A stretch of DNA of 19,605 nucleotides, taken from NCBI GenBank assembly GCA_014305015.1, contig JACRUB010000140.1, positions 1 through 19,605 of the forward strand, in the 5' to 3' direction. The position numbers and the translations under genes are program-made. The notes beneath the pieces are model-generated. The model ran no database searches, was not told where the DNA came from, and saw nothing but the letters and a program-made list of their open reading frames with translations. Source of the DNA: Vulcanimicrobiota bacterium (GTDB taxonomy: Bacteria; Vulcanimicrobiota; Vulcanimicrobiia; Vulcanimicrobiales; Vulcanimicrobiaceae). This document shows, piece after piece, positions 4,641 through 12,452 of the stretch (positions are counted from its first letter, which is position 1; the number at the start of each line of letters is the position of its first letter).

Positions 4641-6409
4641 ACGACCCACGTATCGTCGCCATCCCCGACATTCACGGTCACGCCAAGGGTGAGCACAAAC
4701 CATACGCCGAGGAACGCCCGATCGCCTATTCCGCGCGGATGCTCTTCCTTTGGTTCTATCATGCGTGCCGCCGCGGCGCACCGCGCTTCATGATGGTCTC
4801 CGATCATATTAACTATTTGACATTCGAAGATCCCGCCGCTGTGAGTCTTGTTCGACGCGCGCTCAAGTTGGCAGAAGCCGGCGACCTTTATGGCGCAGCC
4901 GAAACGGCGGGCGTTGATGTTGCTCACGCAGCCATCGTTTCCGAAGGCATGCGCAAGGGCATGCGGTTTTCAATCGGCGCAGAGATCGACAACGATCCGC
5001 GCGCAAGACCAGATGCTCAAAACATCGTCGATGCGATGAAACCCGATGGCATGATTCGCTCGGTGCACTTCATAACGATCGAGCATCCGGAAAAAGGTGC
5101 GGATTTTCCGTGGGCATTCGATAACGAAGAATTCGTCTCGCTCTGGGATCACGTCGGGACCGATAAAACGTGGGAACTCTACATGGCTACGGTGCTCGAG
5201 GCAATTGAAAAATTGCCCGGCCAAATCGTCGGCCACTTCTATATTCCGGCGACGCACGGTCATTGGCCCGCAAATATCGAGAAGTACGAAGATCAACTCA
5301 TCGCAGCATGTGCGGAGCACGACCGTGCGATCGAGCTCAACACAAGATTTCTCTACCGCGATTACCCGGAAGACCAAAAGAAAAAATTCTTTGACGCCAA
5401 CCGCCGCTTGCTCAAGAAGGCTAAAGCCAAGGACGTCGGGATTGCCGTCGGTTCGGCAGCGCATAGCCCGAAGGATCAAGGCGGCGCATTCGATGTCGTG
5501 CTAAAGCTACTCGATGATGCGGATATAAACGAATTGGTTTTCCCGGTCGCAGGGCGCCTCTTGCGCGTTGCATTGCGCGCAACCAAAGAGCACCTCGAGC
5601 GAAAAGCCGCCGTGACGGAAACGCCGCTTCCCGGCAGCAGCATCAGCGGATTCTCACGCGCAGAGCTAACCGAACAGAACGACGGCGTCGAGCCCGAGAT
5701 GCACATCACCGAGAAACAAGCTAAAGCCAACGCGAAGGTCAAAGCCCTAGCCGCCAAGGCGCGTGCAGCCACGACCAAAGAACGCATTGCGGCCGAAGCG
5801 CGCGCCGCAAAGGAAGCCGCCAAAGCGCAAAAGATCCGCGAACGCGAAGAGAAAGCGGCCGCCGCGCAAGCTGCAAAGGAAGCCAAGGCCGTCGCAGCCG
5901 CGCACGCAAAGCTCAAAGCCCTCGCCGCCAAAGAGAAAGAAAAAGAGCGCGCTCTGGTTGCCAAGGCCAAGGCCGCCGCTGCAAAAGAGAAGGCACGCGA
6001 GAAAGCCGAGGCCGCGAAGGCCAAAGCCGCCGCTGCAAAAGAGAAAGCACGTGAAAAGGCCGCCGCAGCAAAGGCGAAGGCTGCTGCTGCCAAGATGAAA
6101 GCCGCCGCGCAGAAGGCTGCCACGAAAGCTGCGGCTGCCAAGAAGGCCGCGCCCAAGAAACCCATCAAAAAGGCTGCACCCGCAAAGAAGGCCGCGCCCA
6201 AGAAAGCCCCTGCCAAGAAGGCCGCGCCCGCCAAGAAGGCCGCGCCCGCTAAGAAGAAAATCGTCGTAAAAAAAGCAGCCGTTAAAAAAGCCGTGCCGAA
6301 GAAGGCTGTCCCACACAAGAAGGCTGCGGGCAAAGCCAAACCTGCACCCAAGAAAGCGCCCGCGAAGAAAGTAACGCCAAAGAAAAAACCTGCACCAAAA
6401 CGCCGCTAG
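4637..6409 (+). CDS. PHP-domain metallohydrolase-like protein with long histone-H1-like Lys/Ala tail
   Basis: From CTG 4637 the product has 590 residues. Residues 1-300 carry the ordered metal-ligand motifs of the PHP (polymerase and histidinol phosphatase) fold: DIHGH (11-15), VSDH (to His57), GAEID (Glu116), VHF (His144), GHF (His200) and GSAAH (His276). A linker of about 50 residues leads to a tail (about 355-590) made almost only of Lys, Ala, Glu, Arg and Pro. The first part of the tail is helical EKA/KAK repeats, the second is KKAAPAKK-type repeats like histone H1, AlgP or HctA. Such tails bind nucleic acid nonspecifically in known proteins. I infer a phosphoesterase or nuclease tethered to DNA or RNA. 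It lies between pcp and the EF-G2 gene with gaps under 15 bases, so it is probably in one operon. The start codon is uncertain: CTG 4637 or GTG 4604. Confidence 0.8.
   Translation: MNDPRIVAIPDIHGHAKGEHKPYAEERPIAYSARMLFLWFYHACRRGAPRFMMVSDHINYLTFEDPAAVSLVRRALKLAEAGDLYGAAETAGVDVAHAAIVSEGMRKGMRFSIGAEIDNDPRARPDAQNIVDAMKPDGMIRSVHFITIEHPEKGADFPWAFDNEEFVSLWDHVGTDKTWELYMATVLEAIEKLPGQIVGHFYIPATHGHWPANIEKYEDQLIAACAEHDRAIELNTRFLYRDYPEDQKKKFFDANRRLLKKAKAKDVGIAVGSAAHSPKDQGGAFDVVLKLLDDADINELVFPVAGRLLRVALRATKEHLERKAAVTETPLPGSSISGFSRAELTEQNDGVEPEMHITEKQAKANAKVKALAAKARAATTKERIAAEARAAKEAAKAQKIREREEKAAAAQAAKEAKAVAAAHAKLKALAAKEKEKERALVAKAKAAAAKEKAREKAEAAKAKAAAAKEKAREKAAAAKAKAAAAKMKAAAQKAATKAAAAKKAAPKKPIKKAAPAKKAAPKKAPAKKAAPAKKAAPAKKKIVVKKAAVKKAVPKKAVPHKKAAGKAKPAPKKAPAKKVTPKKKPAPKRR
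5963..6124 (+). repeat. In-gene tandem repeat, 54 bases (18 residues) per unit
   Basis: Two near-identical units (KAKAAAAKEKAREKAEAA and KAKAAAAKEKAREKAAAA) are followed by a diverged third (KAKAAAAKMKAAAQKAAT). Copies agree closely at the DNA level, including synonymous positions, which points to recent duplication. The 18-residue period suits an amphipathic or coiled helix. Confidence 0.7.
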
Positions 6410-6421
6410 GAGTCTTGTGGA

Positions 6422-8452
6422 ATGTCAGACATTTCGCGCGTTAGGAATATTGCGTTCGTCGGCTCGCACCATGCCGGCAAAACCACTCTTGTAGAATCGA
6501 TCCTCGTACACTGCGGAGCGATCGCGCGCCGAGGCTCGGTGACCGAAGGCACAGCGACAACCGACTACGAACCCGAATGTATAGCCCACGCACAGTCTAC
6601 TTGCGTGGGCTTTGCACATGCGATGTGCCACGACATCGATGTAACGATGATCGACTGTCCGGGCTTTATCGACTTTACCGAGGAGACCAAGGTAGCGATT
6701 TCCGGTGCCGATGCCGTCGTCGTCGTCATCGAAGCAGATCCTGGCCGCATTCCGCATACGCAGGCATTGGTCGATTTCATCGAATCGCGAAAACTACCGC
6801 ACCTCTTCGTCATCAACAAGCTCGACCGCCCAGGGAGCGACGTTCCCGGAACGCTCGCGGAATTACAACGCGTCTACGGGCGCCACGTCATTGCCGAACA
6901 ACTTCCGCTCGGCGTTTCCGAGAATTTCAAAGGATTGATCGATCTTGCGGAGCTCAAAGCCTATACCTTTGAAGGGACATCACAAAAGCCGGCTGAGATT
7001 CCGGATGCGATAAAGGCCGAGGCCGAAACCGCGCGCGGCGCACTCCTCGAAGCGCTCAGCGATTTCGACGATCATCTGATGGAGGAGCTCCTCGAAGGGG
7101 TCGAACCTCCACTCGCGGAGATCGAAAAAGATCTCTGCGAAGAATGCTCGCACGATCAAATCATTCCCGTTTTGTTTGCGGCCGGCTTGCCGGGCTTTGG
7201 AACGCAAGCACTCATCGACGCCATCGAGAAATGGTTCCCATCACCACTGAGCGCTACGCAAGTTGATGCCGAAGGCCGCCCGGTCGAACCGAAGACGGAC
7301 GGACCGGTAATCGCACACGTTATCAAAACGTTCATTCATCCGCAATCCGGTAAACTCTCGGTCGTCCGCATTCTATCCGGAACGCTCAAAGCGGACGGGA
7401 GCCTGACGAATATCTCGCGCGGCGGTGAAAAAGTGCGTTCTGCCGGTCTCTTCCGGTTGCAGGGCAAAAAGCAAGAAGCCGTGACGTCCGCCGGCCCGGG
7501 AAACATCGTTGCAATTGCGCGTCTCGAAACGGTGCACACCGGCGATACGCTCACCACCGACAATTTCAAGATTCTTCTTCCCCGAGTTCCGACGAGCGAA
7601 CCGATGTTCGCAATCGCCATTCGGCCCAAAGAACGGCTGGACGAAGCGAAGATTTCGCAAATGCTGGCCCGCATCTTGGACGAAGACCCCTCGCTGCGTC
7701 TCGAGCGTGCAGAGTTTACAAATGAGCTTCAACTTCTGGGTAACGGCGAGCAACACGTTTCGACCGCGGTCGAGCGGCTCACTCGTAAATACAACGTCGC
7801 AATCGAAATGCAGCCGCCTGCCATTCCGTATCAAGAAACCATCACATCCGGCACGGAAGTGCATTCGCGCTATAAACATCAAACCGGCGGACACGGCCAG
7901 TTTGGCGATGTTTGGCTCAAGATCGAACCGCGCGAGCGCGGTCATGGCGTCACCTTTGAAGAGAAGATCGTCGGCGGGGTCGTCCCGCGGCAGTTCTTCC
8001 CGGCAGTTGAAAAAGGCGTGCGCGAAGCGCTGCTCAAAGGGCCGAACGGCCATCCGATTACCGACGTTCATGTGACGCTTTTCGACGGTTCGTATCACAG
8101 TGTTGACTCAAGCGAGCAATCCTTTAAGACGGCCGCGGCTATGGGTATGCGCGACGGAATCCCAAAGTGCCATCCGGTTGTCCTCGAGCCGGTCGTTCGC
8201 GTGCAAACCCGCGTCCCAACCCACTACACGTCGCCCGTCATTCAGCAACTCACGAGCAAACGTGGCCAGATTCTTGGCATGAATCCCTCCGAACAGCCCG
8301 GTGTCGATATCGTCGAGGCCGACGTTCCTCAAGTCGAACTCGCGCGCTATATCACGGAATTACGCACGGCGACGCAGGGGCTCGGCAGCTATACGTGGCG
8401 TCACGAACGGTTCGATCCGGTCTCTTCCAAAGGACCAAAAGCAGCCGTTTAG
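6422..8452 (+). CDS. Elongation factor G-like GTPase (EF-G2/FusA2 type)
   Basis: This 676-residue translational GTPase has all EF-G domains. The G domain carries P-loop GSHHAGKT (14-21), G3 DCPGF (78-82) and G4 NKLD (132-135). Later domains include YKHQTGGHGQFGDVW in domain IV and the RRG/KRGQILGM segment in domain V. In canonical EF-G the G3 motif is DTPGH, and its His activates water for GTP hydrolysis; here Phe82 replaces it. Loss of this His and the sequence RRGSVTEGT are shared with the second EF-G of Thermus and mycobacteria as I recall them, whose function is not ribosomal translocation in any proven way. AGGAG about nine bases before the ATG supports the start. It lies 12 bases after the PHP gene and is followed by a strong terminator. 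The main fusA is not in the window. Confidence 0.93.
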   Translation: MSDISRVRNIAFVGSHHAGKTTLVESILVHCGAIARRGSVTEGTATTDYEPECIAHAQSTCVGFAHAMCHDIDVTMIDCPGFIDFTEETKVAISGADAVVVVIEADPGRIPHTQALVDFIESRKLPHLFVINKLDRPGSDVPGTLAELQRVYGRHVIAEQLPLGVSENFKGLIDLAELKAYTFEGTSQKPAEIPDAIKAEAETARGALLEALSDFDDHLMEELLEGVEPPLAEIEKDLCEECSHDQIIPVLFAAGLPGFGTQALIDAIEKWFPSPLSATQVDAEGRPVEPKTDGPVIAHVIKTFIHPQSGKLSVVRILSGTLKADGSLTNISRGGEKVRSAGLFRLQGKKQEAVTSAGPGNIVAIARLETVHTGDTLTTDNFKILLPRVPTSEPMFAIAIRPKERLDEAKISQMLARILDEDPSLRLERAEFTNELQLLGNGEQHVSTAVERLTRKYNVAIEMQPPAIPYQETITSGTEVHSRYKHQTGGHGQFGDVWLKIEPRERGHGVTFEEKIVGGVVPRQFFPAVEKGVREALLKGPNGHPITDVHVTLFDGSYHSVDSSEQSFKTAAAMGMRDGIPKCHPVVLEPVVRVQTRVPTHYTSPVIQQLTSKRGQILGMNPSEQPGVDIVEADVPQVELARYITELRTATQGLGSYTWRHERFDPVSSKGPKAAV

Positions 8453-8459
8453 AACCACT

Positions 8460-8489
8460 TCAAGCGCGTTCCCCGCGCTTGATTTTTTT
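8460..8489 (+). terminator. Rho-independent terminator after the EF-G2 gene
   Basis: TCAAGCGCG (8460-8468) and CGCGCTTGA (8474-8482) make a 9-bp stem with a TTCCC loop, followed by seven T (8483-8489). It separates the pcp-PHP-EF-G2 transcript from the lipoprotein-pyrE pair. Confidence 0.92.
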
Positions 8490-8523
8490 AGGCGGGACGG
8501 GCCCATCGTCGGAGGACAAAACT

Positions 8524-10155
8524 TTGAGAAAATTGCTCGTTCTATTTGCGCTGGGAGCGCTCTTGGCCGGTTGCACCAGAGTCGGCACAACTTCTTCTAC
8601 GGAGGGCGGTACGAATGCCGGCACGCAAACCGGCACCGTGCGCGTGGCGGTTCAGAGCGAGCCGAAAAATCTCAATCCGATTCTCGCCTCCAACACGACG
8701 GATGGCATGATCGCCGCGTTCATGTTCGATTTTTTGGTCACAGCCGACCCGAAAGGCAACCCCCTACCCGATCTTGCCAATCCCGTTCCGACCGAAGCCA
8801 ACGGCGGCATTAGCAAAGATGGTTTGACGATCACCTATCACCTCGTCAAGGGCGTGAAATGGCACGACGGCGTTCCCTTCACGAGCAAAGACGTTAAGTT
8901 CTCATGGCAAGCGGTCATGAACCCGGCCAATAATACAACCTCGCGCAATGGATACGACCAAGTTACGAGCGTCGATACTCCGGATGTAAATACCGTGGTG
9001 TTCCATCTCAAGAAGAAATACGCGCCGATCGTCAATACGCTCTTTGCCGAGAGCGATAATCCGATCTGGGTCGTGCCGGAGCATCTGCTTGCCAAATATC
9101 CCAACATCAACAACCTGCCGTTTAACGGCGAGCCGGTGGGCACCGGACCATTTAAGATTGCCGAATGGGTACGCGGCGACCATATCACGATGGTCCGCAA
9201 TGACGATTACTTTATGGGCAAGCCCAAGTTGGACAAAGTGATCGTAAAGGTCATTCCCGATGAAAACACCACGATCAATGAACTCAAGACCCATGACATC
9301 GACTGGATGTTCCAAGCCTCACCCAACACGTGCAATCAGCTCAAGGGCATTGCCGGCGTCAATGTTGTCTACAGTCAAGTGGACGGCTACGAAGGCGTGC
9401 TCTTCAACACCAGTCACGCTCCACTCAACGATATCAAAGTACGCAAGGCTCTGGCCTATGCAATTGATAAAAAAGCCCTCGTAGACAACCTGACGTGCGG
9501 CACGCAAAAGATCGCTACGGAAGATCATCCGGCGTGGATGTGGGCGCATAATCCCAACGTAACGCAATATTCCTACAACGTGCAGCAAGCCAAGACGTTG
9601 CTACAGCAGGCCGGATACACGCCTGGTCCCAATGGCATCATGCAAAAGAACGGTCAACCGTTATCGCTGCTTGGCGTGACGAACAATTCGAATACGACGC
9701 GCCATAAGCTCAGCGTCATCGTGCAGGCGCAGCTACGGCAAGCAGGCATCGACCTGCAACTCAAGACGTATACCGGCGCACAGCTCTTTGCGCCCGCGGG
9801 CGAAGGCGGAATTCTGCAGCTTGGCAAATTTGACTTGAGTTTCTCCGGTTGGTACGCAGGGGTCGATCCGGATGATTCCTCGCAGTTTCTCTGTAAAATG
9901 GTTCCACCCGGCGGCTACAACTACGCCCGTTATTGCAATCCGGCAATGGACGCGGCGCAATCTGACGCGCTGACACACTACGACGTCCCGGCGCGCACGG
10001 CGGCGTACCACAAGATCGAAGGGATGCTGGCCGACGACCTGCCGCAGATATTCTTCTGGTGGGTCAGCCAGGCGCAACCCATCAATACCGACCTTAAGGG
10101 TTTCGATCCGAACCCCGCTACCGAGAGCTGGAACGCGTATCAGTGGAGTATTTAG
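8524..10155 (+). CDS. Oligopeptide/dipeptide ABC transporter substrate-binding lipoprotein
   Basis: This 543-residue protein belongs to the SBP_bac_5 (OppA/DppA) family. The TTG start at 8524 follows GGAGGAC and gives a short signal peptide with lipobox LLAGC (lipid-modified Cys17), so it is anchored outside the membrane. Family blocks include SEPKNLNPI near the mature N-terminus, KDGLTITYHLVKGVKWHDGVPFT split across 90-120, VRKALAYAIDK and the C-terminal FDLSFSGWYAGVDPD. It should deliver peptides or similar solutes to a permease, but no permease or ATPase gene follows; instead pyrE overlaps it by 13 bases. An in-frame extension upstream of 8524 runs into the EF-G2 gene and the terminator and is rejected. 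Family is certain, substrate unknown. Confidence 0.93.
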   Translation: MRKLLVLFALGALLAGCTRVGTTSSTEGGTNAGTQTGTVRVAVQSEPKNLNPILASNTTDGMIAAFMFDFLVTADPKGNPLPDLANPVPTEANGGISKDGLTITYHLVKGVKWHDGVPFTSKDVKFSWQAVMNPANNTTSRNGYDQVTSVDTPDVNTVVFHLKKKYAPIVNTLFAESDNPIWVVPEHLLAKYPNINNLPFNGEPVGTGPFKIAEWVRGDHITMVRNDDYFMGKPKLDKVIVKVIPDENTTINELKTHDIDWMFQASPNTCNQLKGIAGVNVVYSQVDGYEGVLFNTSHAPLNDIKVRKALAYAIDKKALVDNLTCGTQKIATEDHPAWMWAHNPNVTQYSYNVQQAKTLLQQAGYTPGPNGIMQKNGQPLSLLGVTNNSNTTRHKLSVIVQAQLRQAGIDLQLKTYTGAQLFAPAGEGGILQLGKFDLSFSGWYAGVDPDDSSQFLCKMVPPGGYNYARYCNPAMDAAQSDALTHYDVPARTAAYHKIEGMLADDLPQIFFWWVSQAQPINTDLKGFDPNPATESWNAYQWSI

Positions 10156-10694
10156 GCGCCGGCGATTCGCTTAGCCGTCTTCCGGAACTGAACTGGCTGC
10201 GCAAGCAGATCATGGAACGCGCGCTGACGAGGGGGGACTATGTCCTCTCCGGCGGCGCGCGCAGCGATTACTACATCGATAAATTCAAGCTCTTCTCCGA
10301 TCCGCATATTCTGCGCCGCATCGCGCGCATGTTCGTGCCAATCGTTACGGAGTTTGGCCCCGATCTCATCGGCGGAACGGAGCTCGGCGGCGTAATTATT
10401 GCAACTGCGGTTTCACAGATGACCAACTTGCCGATGCTGGTCGTGCGCAAGCAGCCCAAATCATATGGCGCTTTTCCGGATGAATATGTGGAAGGCGCAT
10501 ACGATGCCGGCCAAAAGGTGCTCTTACTCGAAGACGTCGTCACCAGCGGCCGCGAAGTGCTCAGAGCGCGCGCCCGGCTCGAAGAATTGAATCTGCGGGT
10601 GAATGTTTGTGCGGTGATTAGCCGCGGACTCGCTCCGGTGAACGCACTTATTACCTTCGCGTTGCCCCGCGGCAAAGCGCAAACCGAAAACTAG
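10143..10694 (+). CDS. pyrE: Orotate phosphoribosyltransferase
   Basis: The enzyme joins orotate and PRPP to form orotidine 5'-phosphate in pyrimidine biosynthesis. The 183-residue product contains the OPRTase opening RALTRGDYVLSGGARSDYYI, the GGTELGGVIIA strand-loop, the flexible-loop Lys segment VRKQPKSYG and the PRPP-binding motif LLLEDVVTSGRE (128-138). The GTG at 10143 starts inside the end of the lipoprotein gene, giving a 13-base overlap and likely translational coupling. ATG 10212 would cut into the first conserved helix and is less likely. The length is slightly shorter than the typical 200-210 residues. The stop codon is in a CTAG shared with the convergent ATPase gene. Other pyr genes are not in the window. 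Confidence 0.92.
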   Translation: MEYLGAGDSLSRLPELNWLRKQIMERALTRGDYVLSGGARSDYYIDKFKLFSDPHILRRIARMFVPIVTEFGPDLIGGTELGGVIIATAVSQMTNLPMLVVRKQPKSYGAFPDEYVEGAYDAGQKVLLLEDVVTSGREVLRARARLEELNLRVNVCAVISRGLAPVNALITFALPRGKAQTEN

Positions 10695-11098
10695 GCGGCG
10701 AAACAGACCGGTAGGAGTGCCTTAACGACGGAACCGTAGTGCGGGCGCGAGACGATCTCTACCTGTCGCGAAAGCGCATTTACTAAAAATAATCCGCGTC
10801 CATTTTCGCTCAGCACGTCGGCGGGAAGTTGCGGTGCCCGCGGCTCGAAACCTGGCCCGCGATCTTGAACGCTGAGGATGCAGCGGCGCAAATCGCATTC
10901 CACCCAAATGCGCACCGGCCCGCGGCCGTGGCGGAACGCATTTGAAATTAGCTCCGCGAAAACCATCTCCGCCGCCACGAAATCGGAATCACCGGTACAA
11001 TGTTCGTGAAGGTATGCGGCAAAGTCACGACGCGCGCGACCAGCGGCCGTTGGCTCGCTTGCGCTAAATTTCCAGGATCCGCGTGCGCCGCTCTTCAT
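10691..11098 (-). CDS. RsbW-like anti-sigma/serine kinase ATPase (HATPase_c_2)
   Basis: This 135-residue single-domain protein has the GHKL ATPase fold in the RsbW/SpoIIAB form. The N box is AELISNAFRHG (48-58), the G1 box DRGPGF (79-84) and the G2 box NGRGLFLVNAL (99-109). Known relatives bind a sigma factor or phosphorylate an anti-sigma antagonist; many free-standing ones have unknown targets. No STAS-domain antagonist, PP2C phosphatase or alternative sigma gene adjoins it, so partners must be elsewhere. It is the last gene of the minus-strand cluster, 92 bases after the MBL-fold gene, so it may have its own promoter there. Its stop codon shares the palindromic CTAG with the end of pyrE. 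Confidence 0.88.
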   Translation of the reverse strand: MKSGARGSWKFSASEPTAAGRARRDFAAYLHEHCTGDSDFVAAEMVFAELISNAFRHGRGPVRIWVECDLRRCILSVQDRGPGFEPRAPQLPADVLSENGRGLFLVNALSRQVEIVSRPHYGSVVKALLPVCFAA

Positions 11099-11190
11099 AC
11101 GTACGCTCTACCACACATATGTAAGGCATAAACAATTTCTCACAAATCATTTTTGCGTTTGCCCGACCGCTCGATTCCTCTGTAATTGGG

Positions 11191-11955
11191 TCAGCCGACG
11201 ACAAGTTGTAAGAAATCGTCAGCGACGCCGCAGTCGCCGCTGAAATGACGGCGCGCTTCTTCACTCAAAGAATCAGGCGGAATCCCGCTACCGTAGTGCG
11301 TGAGCACGAGCGATTCGACATCGGCTTCACGTGCCATGAGGGCGGCTTCGCGCGCAGAGCAGTGCCCGCGCATCCCGCCTTCGGTTTCGTATGGGCCGAG
11401 CGTCGCCTCGCACAGGAAGAGATTTGAGCCGCGGGCGAGTTTGACAACGTCGTCGCTCGGTGCCGTGTCGGCCGAGTACGTTACTGACGTCCCGCCGGCG
11501 GCCGTCGCGCGAATCGCGTACGCTTCAATATAGTGGAGGGTCTTGCTGAAGGTGAGGCGCAAGTCTTTGACTTCGACGCTGTCTTTCTCGGTGAAGACTT
11601 TGATATCGAAGACTTCGTCGAGGAAATCGTTCTCGCTCTCGGGCGCAAAGGCGCTGACCAGCGTGCGAAGCATCGCCTCGCCGCCTGGGGGCAAATAGAG
11701 CTCAAGCTTGCCATGGCGGCGCAGCGAGCCATACTTGAGCGCATAGCGCAGCGGAATGATATCCAGAAAGTGATCGGCGTGCATGTGGGTGATGACCACC
11801 GCATCAAGGCGATGGTAATCCACGAATTGCCGCAGATTTGCAAACGCGCCGGATCCTATATCAAAAACCACGGTTGCCTGTCCGCTTTGCAGCAGATAAC
11901 AACTGCAAGCTCGGTTCGGCCGTGGGATCGACGAACTCGACCCTAAGACGGTCAA
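11191..11955 (-). CDS. MBL-fold metallohydrolase (ribonuclease Z-like)
   Basis: The 254-residue protein starts with the typical first strand TVLGSSSSIPRPNRACSCYL. It has the metal-binding signature THMHADH (56-62), followed by the SADT strand (metal-bridging Asp) and the late His of VLTHYGSG. This order is that of the RNase Z/ElaC-like branch of the metallo-beta-lactamase superfamily. Without the exosite features it may be a general phosphodiesterase or other hydrolase. The TTG start at 11955 has no clear Shine-Dalgarno sequence; CTG 11961 (giving MRLTVLG...) is an alternative. It begins 17 bases after the peroxiredoxin stop, so the two are probably cotranscribed. It is cytosolic. Confidence 0.85.
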   Translation of the reverse strand: MTVLGSSSSIPRPNRACSCYLLQSGQATVVFDIGSGAFANLRQFVDYHRLDAVVITHMHADHFLDIIPLRYALKYGSLRRHGKLELYLPPGGEAMLRTLVSAFAPESENDFLDEVFDIKVFTEKDSVEVKDLRLTFSKTLHYIEAYAIRATAAGGTSVTYSADTAPSDDVVKLARGSNLFLCEATLGPYETEGGMRGHCSAREAALMAREADVESLVLTHYGSGIPPDSLSEEARRHFSGDCGVADDFLQLVVG

Positions 11956-11972
11956 ACGCAGGCGGTGGTTAG

Positions 11973-12428
11973 CTAAGATATCGATTTGAGTACCTCTTCT
12001 GCGTGCCCCTCGACCGAAACTCTCGGCCAGACCTTTTGTACCGTACCGTCGGGACCGATGAGGAACGTGGAGCGCTGCACGCCTTTGCTTACCTTTCCAT
12101 ACATGTTCTTCTCGACGATGACTCCGAAAGCGTCACACAAGCTGGATTCCGTGTCGGCGATAAGGCCGAAGTTGATTCCGTATTTCTCTTTAAACTTCTT
12201 ATGCGAGGCCACCGAGTCTCGACTTACCCCGACGATTTGCACATTCTTTTTTTTGAACTTCGCTAAGGCATCGCGAAACTGCGACGCTTCGTTCGTTCAA
12301 CCCGGGGTGTCGTCTTTGGGATAGAACCACAGGACCAAGGACTTTCCGCGAAAGTCATCCGTACTGAAGGTCTTTCCCTCGTCATCGGTTACGCTCAGGC
12401 TTGGTATCTTCTCGCCCGTTGCTAACAC
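11973..12428 (-). CDS. bcp: Bcp-type peroxiredoxin with in-frame TGA at the catalytic position (candidate selenoprotein)
   Basis: Read through one TGA, the frame encodes a 151-residue Bcp/PrxQ thiol peroxidase, close to the 156 residues of E. coli Bcp. GTG 12428 follows AAGGAG by five bases. Conserved blocks stand on both sides of the TGA. Before it are FRGKSLVLWFYPKDDTPG; after it are TNEASQFRDAL, IVGVSRDS, SLCDAFGV and RSTFLIGPDG. The TGA (12299-12297) replaces exactly the peroxidatic Cys of PGCT. Sixteen bases later a 7-bp hairpin has a loop with G second, fitting the bacterial SECIS pattern. The resolving-Cys position (five residues on) is Ser, so it would be a 1-Cys/1-Sec enzyme. Sec-containing peroxiredoxins are known in other bacteria. 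Alternatives are a nonsense mutation or a read error. An initiation after the TGA would yield a non-catalytic 89-residue fragment. Confidence 0.8.
12268..12287 (-). promoter_or_regulatory. SECIS-like hairpin downstream of the in-frame TGA
   Basis: On the minus strand GCGTCGC (12287-12281), loop AGTTTC (12280-12275) and GCGATGC (12274-12268) form a 7-bp stem with one G-T pair. The loop begins 16 bases after the TGA and has G at its second position, as in the bacterial SECIS consensus bound by SelB. Short GC-rich hairpins occur by chance, so this is supportive only together with the TGA at the Cys position. Confidence 0.55.
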
Positions 12429-12452
12429 TCTAGCTCCTTTTTCACGCAGCGC

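Noticed and set aside
5476..6351. Long Ala/Phe-rich reading frame on the minus strand
   Set aside because: It is the antisense shadow of the Lys/Ala-rich tail: AAG/GCC-type codons read backwards as Phe/Leu/Ala. It has no RBS, and the plus-strand frame carries the PHP domain.
8167..8523. In-frame extension of the binding protein upstream of 8524
   Set aside because: It overlaps the EF-G2 gene and the terminator. The lipoprotein signal peptide begins at TTG 8524 behind a good RBS.
11973..12242. Short 89-aa peroxiredoxin starting after the TGA
   Set aside because: It would lack the catalytic residue and the first strands of the fold, and a better RBS and full-length frame exist upstream through the TGA.
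12247..12254. Run of eight A on the coding strand of the peroxiredoxin as a frameshift site
   Set aside because: Homology continues in the same frame on both sides, so no frameshift is needed.
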